From positions 4,221,001-4,285,000 of the forward strand of contig NC_133907.1 of assembly GCF_964199755.1 (NCBI RefSeq): DNA of 64,000 nt. Reading direction: 5' to 3'. This DNA is from Larus michahellis (lineage: Eukaryota; Chordata; Aves; Charadriiformes; Laridae). Shown here piece by piece: positions 9,701 to 23,463 of the stretch (position 1 is the stretch's first letter; each line of letters begins with the position of its first letter). The translations under genes and the position numbers were made by a program. The notes under the pieces are model-generated. The model was given only the letters and a program-made list of their open reading frames with translations, was not told the DNA's origin and ran no database searches.

Positions 9701-12700
9701 AGATCTTTTGGGAGGCTAAGGTGCTTTATTTCTCTGCAGAAAAGCGTTTTCCCCTTTGTAATCCCGTTTCAGAAAAAAAAAAAAAAAACACTTTCTTTTC
9801 ACCTGTTCAGCTTCCCACCGTTTTGCAAAGCCTTTTTCCTGAGCTGCCTGTATTTATTTGACCTTTGCGCTCTACAACATCGGTTTCCTTATCTGCTTGG
9901 ATGGCCGGTTTCTCGGGTTTCTTTTATGAGCTTGTCAGCGAGATAGCGTAAGCACAGATAGCAAAGAAAGAGGGGGAAAAGGAAAAAATCACCAAAAAAA
10001 TGGAAGGAACTTGAGGGAGGCTTGAACCATAAAACACGATGAGAGTTTTTAAGTTTCCCCAGACCTTTTTCTGATGCTTTCAAGCATTTATTTTTAGCCT
10101 CCTTTTTAGTATTCACAGGGACATGAAGCAAGAACTAACCAAACTAAAGGTGCACCAGAAACCGGAGAATAGATCAATCTTGTGAAACTGAAAAGGAGGA
10201 AATTATTCTGCATTGAAATGAAAGCTGTAGATACCTGGATGATACAAACCGGCTCAACTTCAGTTATCTGAGCAGCTCCCGAGGGGGTGGCAGGACTGAC
10301 CGCATTTTTTAAATTAGGCGCGTGGCTGCTGAGTCACAAAACCAGGGCCAAAAAACAGAAAAAGTCTCAAAATTTCATATATTCATATATAATTTCACTG
10401 AAAGCTATAGAGGCCTTCCCGATGTACAGGTCAGAGTCAATAAAAAGAACAAAACCCCGCGCGTGTTTCTTAGGTTCAGGTTTCCAGAGTGCAATGGTGA
10501 AGGAGCAGGAAGGAGAAAACATCCCAGCGCATCATCTCGCAAGGGGAGGAAATAACACAGCGAGAAAGGGCTGATGGGGGAAATTCATCTCACCACCTCT
10601 TGGCATCACAATCCCCGGGGACTCGTCACCCTTTTCTCCACCATTCCTGGATGGAAAGACGCTGCAGGGACAGGAGGCCCGTGCTTGGGAGCACCAAGTC
10701 CAAGCGCTCAGCCTCCGTGGAGCCGGCACCGTGCTGGCAGCTGCTGCCTGCGCATCTTCTGAGTCATCGTCGTCCCCCCCCCCACCGTTACCTTGGCGAA
10801 TGTAGTCGCGGGTACCGTTAGAGGAGCTCCAACACCAAGAGAACATGCTGTTTCGTGTTCCTCCACCGGCACAATTCTGATTGCAGAATCTCAACCTGCC
10901 ACTAATTAATGAAATATAATCAGGAGAGCGTTGGCGGTTGCGGAAGGGACTCACCGGGTGGCACAAGCTGCGTGAGCACCCATGAGCGTGGGCAGGGGGC
11001 TGCCTCCAGCCCCCTACACAGCATCCCTGAGTAATTGACCACTTGCCTTCAAGCACTGCTTGGTTGGGGTTCCCCTCCTGCCCCCCGCCATTTCCTCCTC
11101 TTTCTGGCAGAAAACACAAAGAACAGTTCTTTGCATTGAGAGGGGATGGGGTCTGGGCTGATTTTTGATGAGAAGCTCTGCCAGGTGGGACCGAGGTGCC
11201 ATAGGGGACCTCCTCCCCCTCTCCACGGCGTCCCCAGGTGCAGCACCCTGCATCAGAGCTTCTGCAGCAGCACCCGCTCCTCTGCCAAAACACATGAAAT
11301 CCTCCACTTTCGCTTTACATAACCACAGCCACTAATTATTCCCTTGCGGGGCCCTTGGTGCTGCTGAATAATTCACCAGATTCCCAATACCTGTCACAGC
11401 TTTGAAGGAAAGGGGACTGAGCCCTCGCAGGCACCGGTGCGTCCTGAAAACCACATTGGTGCCACCACACAGGCAGTAAGCGTGTGGCAGGATGGCCTCA
11501 TCAAGGACACCGTCCACAGGGATGCAAAGGGAACAGAGAACCCTATCAAAAAGCCTTGTAACGACATGCTGGAAAATCAGGCAGAGAAATTGTCCTTGAC
11601 CGGCCATCTCCCTGGGCCCTGCTTCGTGGGGCTGGCATCAGCAAATGGGCTCCTGCGTGAATAGATCTGACAAAATCCGTAGCGATGTAAGGGACTCCCA
11701 CCCCAGCCTTGCCTACTCGGTGACATTATTTTGGTACCCGACTACTTAAAAGGTGCAAGCATATTCTCTCTAATTTGCTAAATTGACAAATTGACTTCTC
11801 TCAGGAGACAACCTCGTCTCCACCTTCACCCTTTTCAGCCTTCTACACTCAGTTCATAACATAAAAAGGTTTTTCCTTAATTTCTTCTCCAGGAAAGAAG
11901 GAATTGATCTTTTATTTGCAGCAGTTTAAATTGACATGTTGAGTGCAAAAAATCCACTGCTCATCACATCAAAGGCTGAGGCACCAGTGCCAATTACTCC
12001 AGTAGTGGAGGTCTTCTCAGGGATGAGTGGATTAGTACAAAGGGAAGCACGGGTGGCAGAGATGAAGTGACAGGACTGAAATGGATGTGTCCTCTCACTA
12101 GAGGCGTGCATCAGCGCAAGGAGGCGGAGGAAGAAGCAGAAGCTGAGAAGACAGCGCCACTTTAAGTTAGCATAGCCACTGTGCAGGGCCAGACAAAACA
12201 CGACACATTTCTCACCTTGTTGATGGATACAACTCAATCCACTTGTCCATCTGTGGAAGTGTGGTGTGGAGTCTAATCCTCCCTCACCTGGTAAATGACA
12301 CAGCTGACCTGAACTCCGCCTGGAAGCCTCTGCATTGACTTCATGGAGTTGTATAAGATGTGACTCGTGTGTTTGCAACGAGCACAGCATCAACATAGCC
12401 ACCCTAGCACCACCGTAGCCTCCGGTAGCCAGTGGCAGGGGAAGGCTTGACTCTTCATCCTTGCTACTCCAGGTATTTGTTCTAGTAAAGCGCACTCTGC
12501 TCTGTAGACCAAAGAAGTAGAGATGTAGGTTTTTCTGTGCCCCAACAAATCAGGAGCCGATTCATCCCAAGGCTCTACCGCTCATGACCATCAGCTCTGC
12601 GCAGAGCAGGCAGGAAACCGGTCACTATTTGCATAGCCCATGGTTTTTGGGGTGGGAATTATGAACCACCATCAAGCTTTGAGTATTTTCCAGTGCTAAT

Positions 12701-15019
12701 TGCATCACATAGTCCCATCCAAATTTGGGGTTTGGGCCAATCCAACACTAGGGTTTGGGAGTGTCCGTCGGTGTTTAGTTTAATGGGGTCTCATCAGCCT
12801 GGGGTGGGGGCTCACGGCCTCCCTCCAACCTACGGCACATTAAAAAACGTACTGAGGTCACTATGGAAAATCCTGTGCTAAGCCTTCATTTTTAAACTCC
12901 CTGCATTTATAATTCTGAAATTTATAATTCTGATTGTGAAAGGTTATTTAGGAAGACCAGCTTGATCAAAAGCAGGACATTTTTGTGGAGTTTTGTAAAA
13001 ACGGGGTTTTTTTGAAGGTTCAGGATGGAGAGATTTTCACTGAACACATTGCCGTTCTCACCGTTTTTTCAGCATCCTGTTTTGAAGTTTCCACTTTTAT
13101 CTTCTGCCAACTTTTACCTGCCCAGAGTAACTCATTTTGCTGGCAGCTGTCGTCTCCATGTACCATTGGCTGAGCACCAAGCTGCAAGAAGACTCAGGTG
13201 CTGGCTAAGGAAAAGCACACTTCTTGCTTTTTTGGGGACCAGGGAAGTTCTTGCTTGCTCAGTTGGGGAAGTGAGATCCTTTGCTTCTCAAACATACTCC
13301 ATATGGCATCGCCGATGTATTTTTGACTCAAAGAAATCTGCTTTTTGTCTTGCTCTTAAATAAAGAGCGAGCGGCTCCTGTGAGCCACACCATGGCGCAG
13401 GAAATGCAAATAGGCTGTTACTCAAACACTGTTTCTGAAGGGATTGTGCTCTGCTTTTCAGATAAGATTAAGAGCTCAATTACAGTACAGAAAGGGCCTT
13501 TCATTAAAAATTCTTTCATTAAATCACACATAGAACATAATAAGGACAAATTATTAAGCTCTTCAGAGGCACATCTGCGCCAGACTGCTAGGTAGGGAGG
13601 CCCAGCACGGGGAGCATCAGCTGTTTCTCCTGTCCTTCTTACCAAAGGAGGTCCACATGCCTTGCCCAACCACATTTTTGAGGAAAACACGTAACCAGAT
13701 ACCTATGGAGCACCCAGTTCTTTGAATACATCTCTTCCAGAGGTGGAGAGGACCAGGACAAGCAGCCATCCACTTGTGTCTGTAATCAGCAGGATGAAGT
13801 CTCAAGTTAGTACTGCTGAGCACAGTTTAGATGGGTTCAGCTAACTCAAAAAAAGCCCAGAAGCTCAGGGTTCTCATCCTGGACAGGTAATAGGAGACCA
13901 GCTGTAGAATTTAAGGAGTTTTTAAGCCCAGCAGCTAAGAAATGAGTCGACTACCTAAAACCCGGTCACTGCACGTCGCACCAAACCCCAAGCCTGTTGC
14001 ATTCTAGCAATCCTGCCATGCTTTTCCCCCCGTTTCAAGCAGGAAGGGTGGTTTTTCACCTGAGACGGAGATTCATTGAAATTCCCTTTGAAAAGAAATC
14101 CCAAAAGCTCATCATTTGTTATCGAAAACAGTCACCTGAAATGGAAAAACAGCATTTTTCTGCACGTTTCACAACTTGGGCAGCTGCCACCCCCATCAAG
14201 CATGAGGATTGCCGTTCCCACACCAGAAAACCCTTCAAAGACTGAAAAAACTTCTTTGGGAAACAGGGCCAGCATGCACGAACTTGAGAAATGATCCATG
14301 ACGAACTAATATTTCCACCAAGGACAGGATGAGACGAGTAGGAGAGTGTGACTGGAGCCCTTCAAAAGCCAGACCTCAGAGGGGATTAAATCCTGACATA
14401 ACTCTGATTATTCCAGAAAAGGATCAAGCTGAGAGAGTGGGCTCAGAAAGCAAGAGTGCTCATAACAAAACATTAGTGTGTACACAGAGGGAGGAAGAGA
14501 AAATATGTCTGAATACATCCTAATGCTATTCTTTATATGGCCTAATGCTGTTTTTAGAGTGACCTGATGACTAGCACACGGTGCAGCAAGTCACAGACAC
14601 CTGCCTCAAAGCGTGGGCGGCAGAACTGAAGAGTCCATCGATAAGCGATAGAAATGATTAAAAGCATATAGGAGTGAGCATAGTGATTAGGACTCGGAGA
14701 AGAAAGAACCCAAAAAGGCTAGACTTCATATAATAATGTGTATAATGACGGCAAAATAGATGCTGCTATTCATTACGTATCAAAAGCCTGACAGACTGTT
14801 CAAAGAAACCGAAAAGACAATACATTAACTGTCAGAGGAAAACCATATTGAAAGCAACTAGAATTAGGACCACAACAGCAGCTTCTCATCTTTCATCTAA
14901 AGATTTATCAATACACAGATAAAAGCTTAGATATTCATATAGGTAGCATGATACGCACATTGAGCTGGGGCAGAGAAGGATGCCGAGCCCGCACCTTCCA
15001 GGCTCTTGCAATCAGGGAC

Positions 15020-15097
15020 TGAGTAAGAGAGGGCCAAGGGAGAGCCTGTGCTCATCCCTGAGCAAGACAGGGCCAAGGGAGAGCCTGTGCTCATCTC
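15020..15097. repeat. 39-bp tandem duplication
   Basis: Two adjacent 39-base copies (15020-15058 and 15059-15097) share AGGGCCAAGGGAGAGCCTGT and differ at only a few bases. This is a local duplication with no coding role seen. Confidence 0.85.
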
Positions 15098-17419
15098 CGA
15101 GGTCTCCGTGCTCAGCTCTGCTCAGGCTCCTTTGCAAGGCAGGGTGAGATGAACACAGACACACTGGCACCAGCTGCAGTCTCCGAGCCCAGTTGGCTAC
15201 CGCGCGTCGCCTCAACTTTTGACCCTGCCCTGCTCAAAACAAGCTAAAATCTCTTGGTATACCTATTCTTTACCACTGATTGCTTTACTTGATAGCCATC
15301 AGATCATCCTTATCCATCCCATTCTTTGCCCGTGCTCATCTCCATCACCTGGGAGCTTTGATATCCACAGGAGAGCTTAGAGTGGCATGGAGGGATGGGA
15401 CGACTCCCGGGCCGGAGGAAACAACTGGCCCTTCCACATCCTAAGCCTCCTTTTGCCAGTGCTATGTTGTGTCCCTGACAAGAAAATCAGCATCAGCCCC
15501 CCCTGCCCGGAGCGTCCTGCGCCCCCCCAGCCGCTCGCTGGCTGCCTGCCAGGCCGCGCTGCTTAATTACCCCCGCACAGATGGCTAATGACTTTGTCCT
15601 CTCCTCGCTGATGAGCTGGAGAAGGATTGTACAAGTTCGCTTGTTAACAGCATGACCCTTCGGGCTGCCTCGTACAAAAGAAAAGAGGCTCGGAGCATTC
15701 CATGCAGTGCAAAAAATAAGAGGTGGCCGGTTTCCAAAGACACCAGCTTTTGGGAGCGACCAGGGCACGGTGGGGCTCTGTGGGTCACCGTTTGGGCTCT
15801 GCACCCACCTCCTGTTCATTAACACACCCCTTAGCACGTTCACATCACAAATCAGGCAGCGGAGGGCTGTCTGGCCCCAAGGGAAATGCTAAAAAAATAA
15901 TGCCACTCTTCTCATTTTCATGTGCTGTGCTATCGGACATCTCCCTGCTCACCAGCTCCTGCAGAAACACTGGACTTTGTGATGGGACCCCAACGTGGCG
16001 GCATCCGGGCACACACCTGTGAAACACCGCCGCAGAAAAACTGCATCACCGCTCCTAGAAAATAAGGCAGTTTTTACCTGAACATCAAGCAGCGCTAAAC
16101 TTCTCCAGAAAACCCTGGGTGCAGGATAACCAGGGACAGAAAAGGATGTCTCCATGGAGCAACGGGCTGGTTTAAATCCTCACTAGGTCGTTAACCGGTG
16201 GCTTCGTTAGGCTGCCTACAGACAAAATATAATTGCTCAGTGGTTAGTGCACAGTGAATAGCCATTTTGGTTTATTAGTGTTCTCACAGCTATAAACCTA
16301 CCAGTGAAACGGTTTTAAACATGCCTTGTAAAGTTTGTTCCTTCTTGAAGAAGGTGTCAGGTTGATAGACTGGTGTTTGAAATTAACCCCCTCATAAAAA
16401 GCGGTTTTAATACCGTTCAGTAGCACTTGAAAGCGTTCTGCTCCGAGAACGCTTCTGCTCTGGTCCCCAAAATCCAGGTGGACCTTTCTCCGTTGGAGCT
16501 CGTAGAAATCTGTGGAAGTTATAACTTTGGCGTTCATTTTACAGGAGCGTTTACAGCCCCAGAGTCAAGACCAAGGCCATAAAATTGTGCTCGAGCCCTG
16601 AGCTTTCTCAAACCTCAGGAAAACTTGGATCTAAAGGTCTGTTTGGGGCCCAGGACTACTAAATCCTCTTTAGTAGAGGTCTGTTTTAAAGCTTAGCTTG
16701 CAAGGAAGACAGACCCTTAGCTTAATTCAGTTAAATGTTCCCCCTGAGCTGGCACAAATTATAATTGCTCTGCTAAAACTCATGGCTCATCCATTCCTAA
16801 TTAACTCTTCCTACTTGTGCAAGAGCTAGTTATCCTAGCCCTAAGCACTCTCCTTACTCCTACAACAGTTTGATGGCTCCCACTTAATTTATTACTATGC
16901 AGGCACATGTTGGATTAAAGTTTACCGGAATGAGAGCTTTATCCAGTTCCTGCCAGAGCTAATGGAGAAGGTATTTCGGTATATTCAATGCAGCTGTTAT
17001 CTCAGAAAAAGGATCTTGCTTAAATTAGAATAAAAGTTCTGGCAGAGTCAGTATTCCTTTGTTTCACCCAACCATTCACTAAAAGCCCTCGCTCACTTAA
17101 GAGCTTTTTATATCATTTCTAGCATTCACTACGTAGTCAATTATTCAGAGAGCCGTGGACCTGCAGTGCAGTTAATGGTGGTCTCTGGCATAATTTTTTA
17201 CAAGTTTTCTCTCCACGTTTTCTTTAACAATAGTTACCCAGGCGCCCTCCCCTTTTTTATCCCCTGTCTAACCCATTTACTATCATCTTTCATGGCACAG
17301 GACAGGACGTTTCCGCAACACCTCCCCATGCGCAAGCCTGTACTGGCCACTATTTCATGATTCACCCCTAAAAGCCAGCCCCCAGCCTTCACCCTCCCAC
17401 CTCTTCATCTCCCCTTCCG

Positions 17420-17640
17420 TGGAGGAGAGTCAAGGTCAGCCAGATGCAAATGAGGTATTTGAAGCCGAAGCGTGAGGAGGCGATGATTGCTTGATGAGCG
17501 TAAGAGGGAGCAAAAGGTCTTGGCTGTGCCTCATTTATTAAATCACCATCGGTTGCGCAAGGAAAATTAAGGCCGGAGCAATGACGCTCCTCTGACCAGC
17601 TTCCCCATGTCATCGTTCCTGTCACTAAGACAAAGACAGG
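17420..17640. promoter_or_regulatory. Candidate conserved non-coding element
   Basis: A block of balanced composition contains ATGCAAAT (octamer), TTTATTAAATCA and GGTTGCGCAAG (a C/EBP-like word) within 200 bases and has no repeat homology. It is called only because of this dense mix of factor-site-like words. Conservation cannot be tested here. Confidence 0.25.
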
Positions 17641-18929
17641 CAGGTTACACACGTCCCTTTACTCCGACTCCTGCTGTGATGAAAACATTGCAGCGGGAAA
17701 GAAAAATTAATCAGGGATTTTCATCACGTGAGCTCTGGCTTTCCAGCTTTCTTACAAAGGGGGAAGATTTGGCAGGCAAAGAATACGAGAAGGAGCTCTA
17801 AGTCTCCAAAATACCAGTAGAAATATTTTTTCCTGTGCCTTGGCAATCTAAGCCAAGCGAGTCGGCTTTTCAGACCCTTTTGCACACCCCCATTTCCTTA
17901 CGTGCATCTGGGGGGGAGGGTGTTCCCGCTGCCCCCAGCATCCCAACACAAATCCTCTCGGTGCCGCACAGACACAGCCCCGGGAAGCGGCTGCTTCCCC
18001 CTGGGACCTGCAACGGGCACCTCTGTGCTGATCTCAGCCAGTTACTCCCCAAAACGACGTGGCCAATTAATCCCCAAAAAGCTGGATAATAGCGTTCTTG
18101 TCCTCTCAAGAAGAGTCATCGCTTCACATGCCTGTAATCTCCCCACCGAGATGTTGCTCACTAAAGCTGTGCAAGGACACCGGCAGCATCAGGGAAAGCA
18201 TTTCAGTGAGATACACGAGTTTAACCCAAGGCAGATACTCACCTCCCTGCGAAAGCTAAGGCAAATGGTAGAGAAAGAATTAATACTAACAAAACCCGCA
18301 CCTAACAACCACAAGGCAAGTGAGAAGTCGAATTCAGAGAATGAAGGGAGTGCAGAAAAAACACTAATTACTACTATAAGTAATAAAAGGTAAGAAAAAA
18401 CCAACAAGAAAAGCCTCCAACCGGTAAATTAAGGTAAACAATTTAAAGAGAAAAGGGAAAACAATTAGCAGATAGTGAGCATGACACCCAGAGCCAAAAC
18501 AAGCCCGGGGAGATCAGGAAAGGGCTACGCGTGTGCTCCAAACAACAGAAGTGAAGTGAGCTCTTCTGAAAGGGGGACAAAAAAGGCAGCCTGAAGAAAG
18601 AAAAAAAAAAAAAAAATGCCTCTGCACTCTTCCTAACTATCTAATCCATTCCCTGCCCACTAGGGGTTTTCTTTAACCCACAGAGTTTCTTCTATCCTGC
18701 AATAACAATCCAGAAACACGAGGGTAAAGGTTCGGAGAAGCACGGCTTATTAAGAATATTCCCGCGTACAAGGGAAGATACAATCTCCTGCAGCAGCAGG
18801 GTCGCGGCTGGGTAGCGCAACATCTCGGAGAGACGAAGAAAGAAGGAAAGAGGAAGGGAAAAAAAAAAGGTCTCGGAGAACACAAGAGTTTTCTCCTTCG
18901 CTTTTGCACGGACAATTTTAGACGCACGC

Positions 18930-19300
18930 TTTCCCTGGCTCGGCCCGCGGTGATCCGGGACGGTGGTCACGGCGGGTCAGGGCCGTGCTGCGTGCCGGGG
19001 AGCTGATGATAGCTGCCTCATTTGCAAACGCTGAGGCTAACGATGCAAACGATCCCATGCAGCGCTCGCATCTTTAATTGCCGCTTTTCCTCTTCCCAGG
19101 GAAGCCGAGTTGCCCTAGTTACTACGAGCAATATTTTCCTTCCTCCTCCCCGCCAAATAACAAGCCCCCCTCCTGGCAAGTGCTCCCAGGGTTACCTAAT
19201 GCTCATCACACCCGTGCTACGGGGAAGGGAACAGGTTCATTTATCACTAATTACGCTGATTAACTTCCCCAGCCGCTGAGTTCAAGAGCCCCGGAGTGCC
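18930..19300. promoter_or_regulatory. Candidate CpG-rich conserved non-coding element
   Basis: The segment starts CpG-rich (CTCGGCCCGCGGTGATCCGG near 18940). It goes on to CATTTGCAAACGCTGAGG, GATGCAAACGATC and CACTAATTACGCTGATTAAC, which are forkhead/octamer-like and homeodomain-like words. No exon borders or repeat homology are apparent. It may be an enhancer or a distal promoter. This is inference. Confidence 0.28.
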
Positions 19301-22300
19301 TCGGGTTACAAGCGATCGCAGACGGAAAAAAACTCCGCTGGATTAAGCTACGGACGCACCAGTCCCCTTTGCCTGTCAAATACAGGCGGCTGCTCTTTCG
19401 CTGCCTTCTGAAAATTCCCCCATAAAATGCAGGTTTTCCTGCAAGGAATCCCTCGGCACCCAGGGTGCTGCTTCAGTCCACGGTACAACCCTCCGTGGGA
19501 TATTTTAATCTCCCCTTGGCAAAGGCGACATCTCAGGAAAACAGAACGTTTGCCTTCTTTCTCCCAGACCTAAAACCATACCAAAAGCCTCAGAGATACA
19601 TTTCCATTAAATGTTTCTATACATCTCTATTAAACAGCTACATTTCCCAAGGAAAGGCAGATACCGCACCATCTTTTGTCTGTATCCAACTCTTCAAAAT
19701 CAACACGAGCTCCTCAGAAAGGGCTGCCTCCCCCTTTTCTTATTTTTTCCCCCCGTTTGGTGGAACATTTTCTCTCTGTTGTTGTTGTTTTGTAGCAGTG
19801 TATTTATGTATCTGGCTGAGGCTGCTTAAAATAGTACGACAAGATACCAGGGTGGCAGGGATGGAAAACTCCGCTCTTGCGCATCCAGTGTTTCTGTTGT
19901 TGGAAGCCTTAAATCCCACCTCTCTGGTGGGATGAAAGAGATGCTGCTAATCCAATTTCTAAAATATCAGGCATCAAGCTGACACTATTTTAAGACGGGG
20001 GAAAAAAGCCAATTTAATCAAACCTCTGCTATTTTCCCTTTTCTCTGTTCCACAATTTATGACAGAAGAAGGAGATTGTTTGGGGAACAATGTTTTCAAA
20101 CCTCTAAAAATAATCTAAACCTGCTCTGCCACGTTCCGGGGCTGTTACAGCCGCAGCTCCCGCCCCAGAAATGCATTAGCTGTGTTTGCTCGAGGAGTCG
20201 TGGGAACGGCGGTGGGACTCTTGCCCAAAGGTACCAACCTGGTACCTGCCGCTTCCCAGGATGCAGCAACCGCATTCCCACCTCCCCTACAGCAGAGGAA
20301 AAATTGCCTCACCTTTCAGATTTCCACCCCAAACATCTCCCAGGGGCACATATTGAGTTAAAAAAAAAAAAAAAAAAAAGAAAAACATCTTCAAACATCT
20401 ACTGAAATGTTTGTCATTCCGTGCCGTAGGCTCTCGCTCCATCACCACCATTCTCCTGTTTGCACGGAGCATTGCAAAAATCACGTTTCTCCCTTCGTGT
20501 TTCTTTGGCCGTGGCACACCGCTCCTATAGCGGCAGGGACAGGGGGGTACTGGAAGCCAGAGACAAGCTGGGGGTAAAGCAGAAAATAAATCATGAGCAG
20601 TGAATAATTATTTAATAGCTGGTTTCATTGACAACAATAAGAAGATGCAATGGGGCTCCGGATGCGATAACCAGGATGTTTGTTGTACCTCGCATAAATA
20701 CCACTGAGGTTGGGAGCAAAACGGCCACTGGTTTGAAAGAGCTGGGATTTGTCACGACAAGCGTATGGAAGAGAAACCAATTAATTCTGACAAGATGTAA
20801 AGCCCCAGCCCCCGGCCCGGGAGCAGCTTCAAAGCAGCCCAGGGAGGCAGCGGTCCATCAATACCCAGGTCAGAGCCTTTCCCTCCCAACGATTTATTTT
20901 TAAAGCAGTTTTGGGCCATGAAAGCTGCGGTGGGAGCAGCTGGGGAGCGGTGTTGGGGGGTGGGAGGGGCCGGCGCTGGGCAGCTGTTTGCAGCAGCTGG
21001 ATGCTGCAGGGTCTGGGGCACTGGGGAACGCACGGCCTCGTGTGCGGCTGTGCATAAATTCCTCCTGACCTTTGCAGCCTCCGGGACTGGGATTTGTCTC
21101 CGAGATGGTAGAAGGGGGTGGGGGGGGGTGTGTGCAGTGGCCATTCCACAGCAGATTTTGCCAAGCAGGAAAGGTAACACCATCGTCCTGGGGTCTGGGT
21201 GCGTAGCCAAGAGCTTCACCCTCCCTAAGAGGAGCTGGAAGCGCAGGAGGATGGTGAGAGTCCCTGAAAACTGGGCGTGAGCCCCCCCGGGAATTTCTAC
21301 AAGGAGAGACTGTGGCAATCCATGATGATTTTCCTTGTTCTCACACGCTCATCCAAACAGCAAGCTCACGAGGAAAAGACTGCTTTGAAATAAGTTTTTT
21401 CCAGAAAAGCAAAGAGCCGGATTTTGGGGGTTGGGTTGAGGTTTTTCCCTGCTTACCGAGCAGGGGAAAAAAAAAAAAAAAAAAAAAGAAAAAAATCAGG
21501 GGCTTCACGAGCCCTAATTCTCACCTACCAGAACCCACCACAACTCCGTGGCAGCGATGCAGCCGCTGTGATTTCCAGTAGTTGACATCCCCAGCCAGCT
21601 GGGCGCCTCTTTGCCCCCAGAAACATCCCGCGGCTGGGTGACCGCACAGGGGATCCGTACGCGGGAGGTCACGAGGGCAGCTCCCACGGGACAGTCGGTT
21701 ATTGTCCTCCTGTGAATAACTACGGCACTTCCGTGCAGCAAAGCAAACACGAGCCTATTGTAATGGCCCTTGAAATTGGATGTGTGAAATGAGAGACACG
21801 GAATCAGAGGCCGGCTGAAAACACGGCCCCGGCTCTGTGAATGAGCCTTCGCGTTCCTCCCAGGAAGATGAATTGAAATCAGCGTTTTGCCAGTGAAACG
21901 GTGGTTTACAAAATGTGCTTTCTGCGCCTCACTGAGCCAAAACTCCTGCAGATTTCCTGCTGGGACAGATGAGGAGCACGCTCGTCCGAGTGACAGCGGA
22001 GTAAAAGGACAATCCAGGAATATATTTTTCTATACACAGCATCATCCGTATGCATGATTGATTACTCACAGGCACACATGAAGGGAAGGAACCCCAATGC
22101 ATCACTGTACGTAAATAAAGTCATGTTTGTTGAGGGGAGAAAAAAAAAAAATCCTGCAGACAGACTGGAAACCTCCTGCAAAGACCTGATTCAGGGAAAG
22201 CCTGAGCTATTTCGTGGTTTTGGGGGCGAAGATGCTCAGGACCTTCCACGGATGCTCAACAGCCAGCAGGATTGTGCCTCTGGAAATACCAGTAGCTCAA

Positions 22301-23409
22301 CTGAGAGCTGTGGGAATGATTTTTATCGCATGGAGAGGGCCCGAGGTTGCGCGAGAGACTTTCCTCAGGAGCAAACAGCAGTCTGGGGGGTGCGAGTGCT
22401 GGATCCGGCCCACCCCTTGCCCATCCTTCACCTTAATGCGGAGCCACCACAGCTGGGGATTGCCACTCACCACCAAAGTCACCATACATCACATTTTATA
22501 TTTCTCTTGCCATGTTTATTTCGGAGCAGCTGGTATAGATGGCTTTTCATGACAATCCTGGGGGAAGCAGCCGTTCCCAGGCCGCGATACCCACACAAGT
22601 AATACCAACAACTAATTTTTATTTTATTTTTTTTTTTAAAGAAACAACTGATGGAGTTTATAAGGCCAAACTCAAGAAAATTTAAACCAGCCCTGACTTA
22701 CCAGAAACGAGCTTTGACTGAGTTTAGCTGCACCCCCAGGTGCAGCCGGGCTCAGGATCACCACCGTAGTTGCAGGTTTTGCGCTACACCATCAGCCCGG
22801 GCTCTGCGTGCTCGGCGATGGGCGAAGGGAGAAGACAACAGCCACCGCACCACGCTCCTTTTCAGACAGCAAAACCCGGCTCAGCATGACGGACGAAAGC
22901 AGGAAGAACACCAAGACAATATTACCCAGCTCAGAGCACAGAGATCGTCCCACCACCTGCCCCTCTGCTTTTATTAATTTTAGACATTTAGACACAAACC
23001 TGGGTCTAACGCTACCATTTCTCCTTTTGGTTTCTGATACCATTTGCCACCTTCCAACTTCATTTCCCGCTGATCTAACTCCCCGCTGTCTGTACAGAGC
23101 AGAAGGGAAGAGCACCACCAGGTCCTCCGTGGCCCCAGTTCCCCTTCAGAGACCACCTCTGTCACTAGACTCCGGTACAAGCGTAACACGGCTTGATCCT
23201 CCTAGTTAGAGGTGTGAGGTTAATTGGGGTGAATTTGCTCCTTGGACTTTATACCACAGCAAACGTCAGCGCTCGTAATCCCTGTTCTGCAGTCCCTGCT
23301 CAGGCACCAAAACAGATGAACCCCCCCCCCCAACCCCGGTACATCTTTAATTAGCACCTACCCGCAGCCAGCTACGGGGGAGAACGTACCGCCGGCAACG
23401 ACACGGAGA

Positions 23410-23463
23410 AATAAAATACTCTGCATTGATAGTCTGGGCCAATAAAATACTCTGCATTGATAG
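23410..23463. repeat. 31-bp-period tandem duplication
   Basis: The 23-base unit AATAAAATACTCTGCATTGA plus TAG occurs at 23410-23432 and again, identical, at 23441-23463, separated by 8 bases. It looks like a recent local duplication. Confidence 0.9.

Noticed and set aside
10532..11293. 253-codon minus-strand open frame
   Set aside because: It is biased toward Gly/Arg/Ser/Pro, overlaps several other frames on both strands, and has no splice support or known domain. It is most likely a chance frame in GC-rich DNA.
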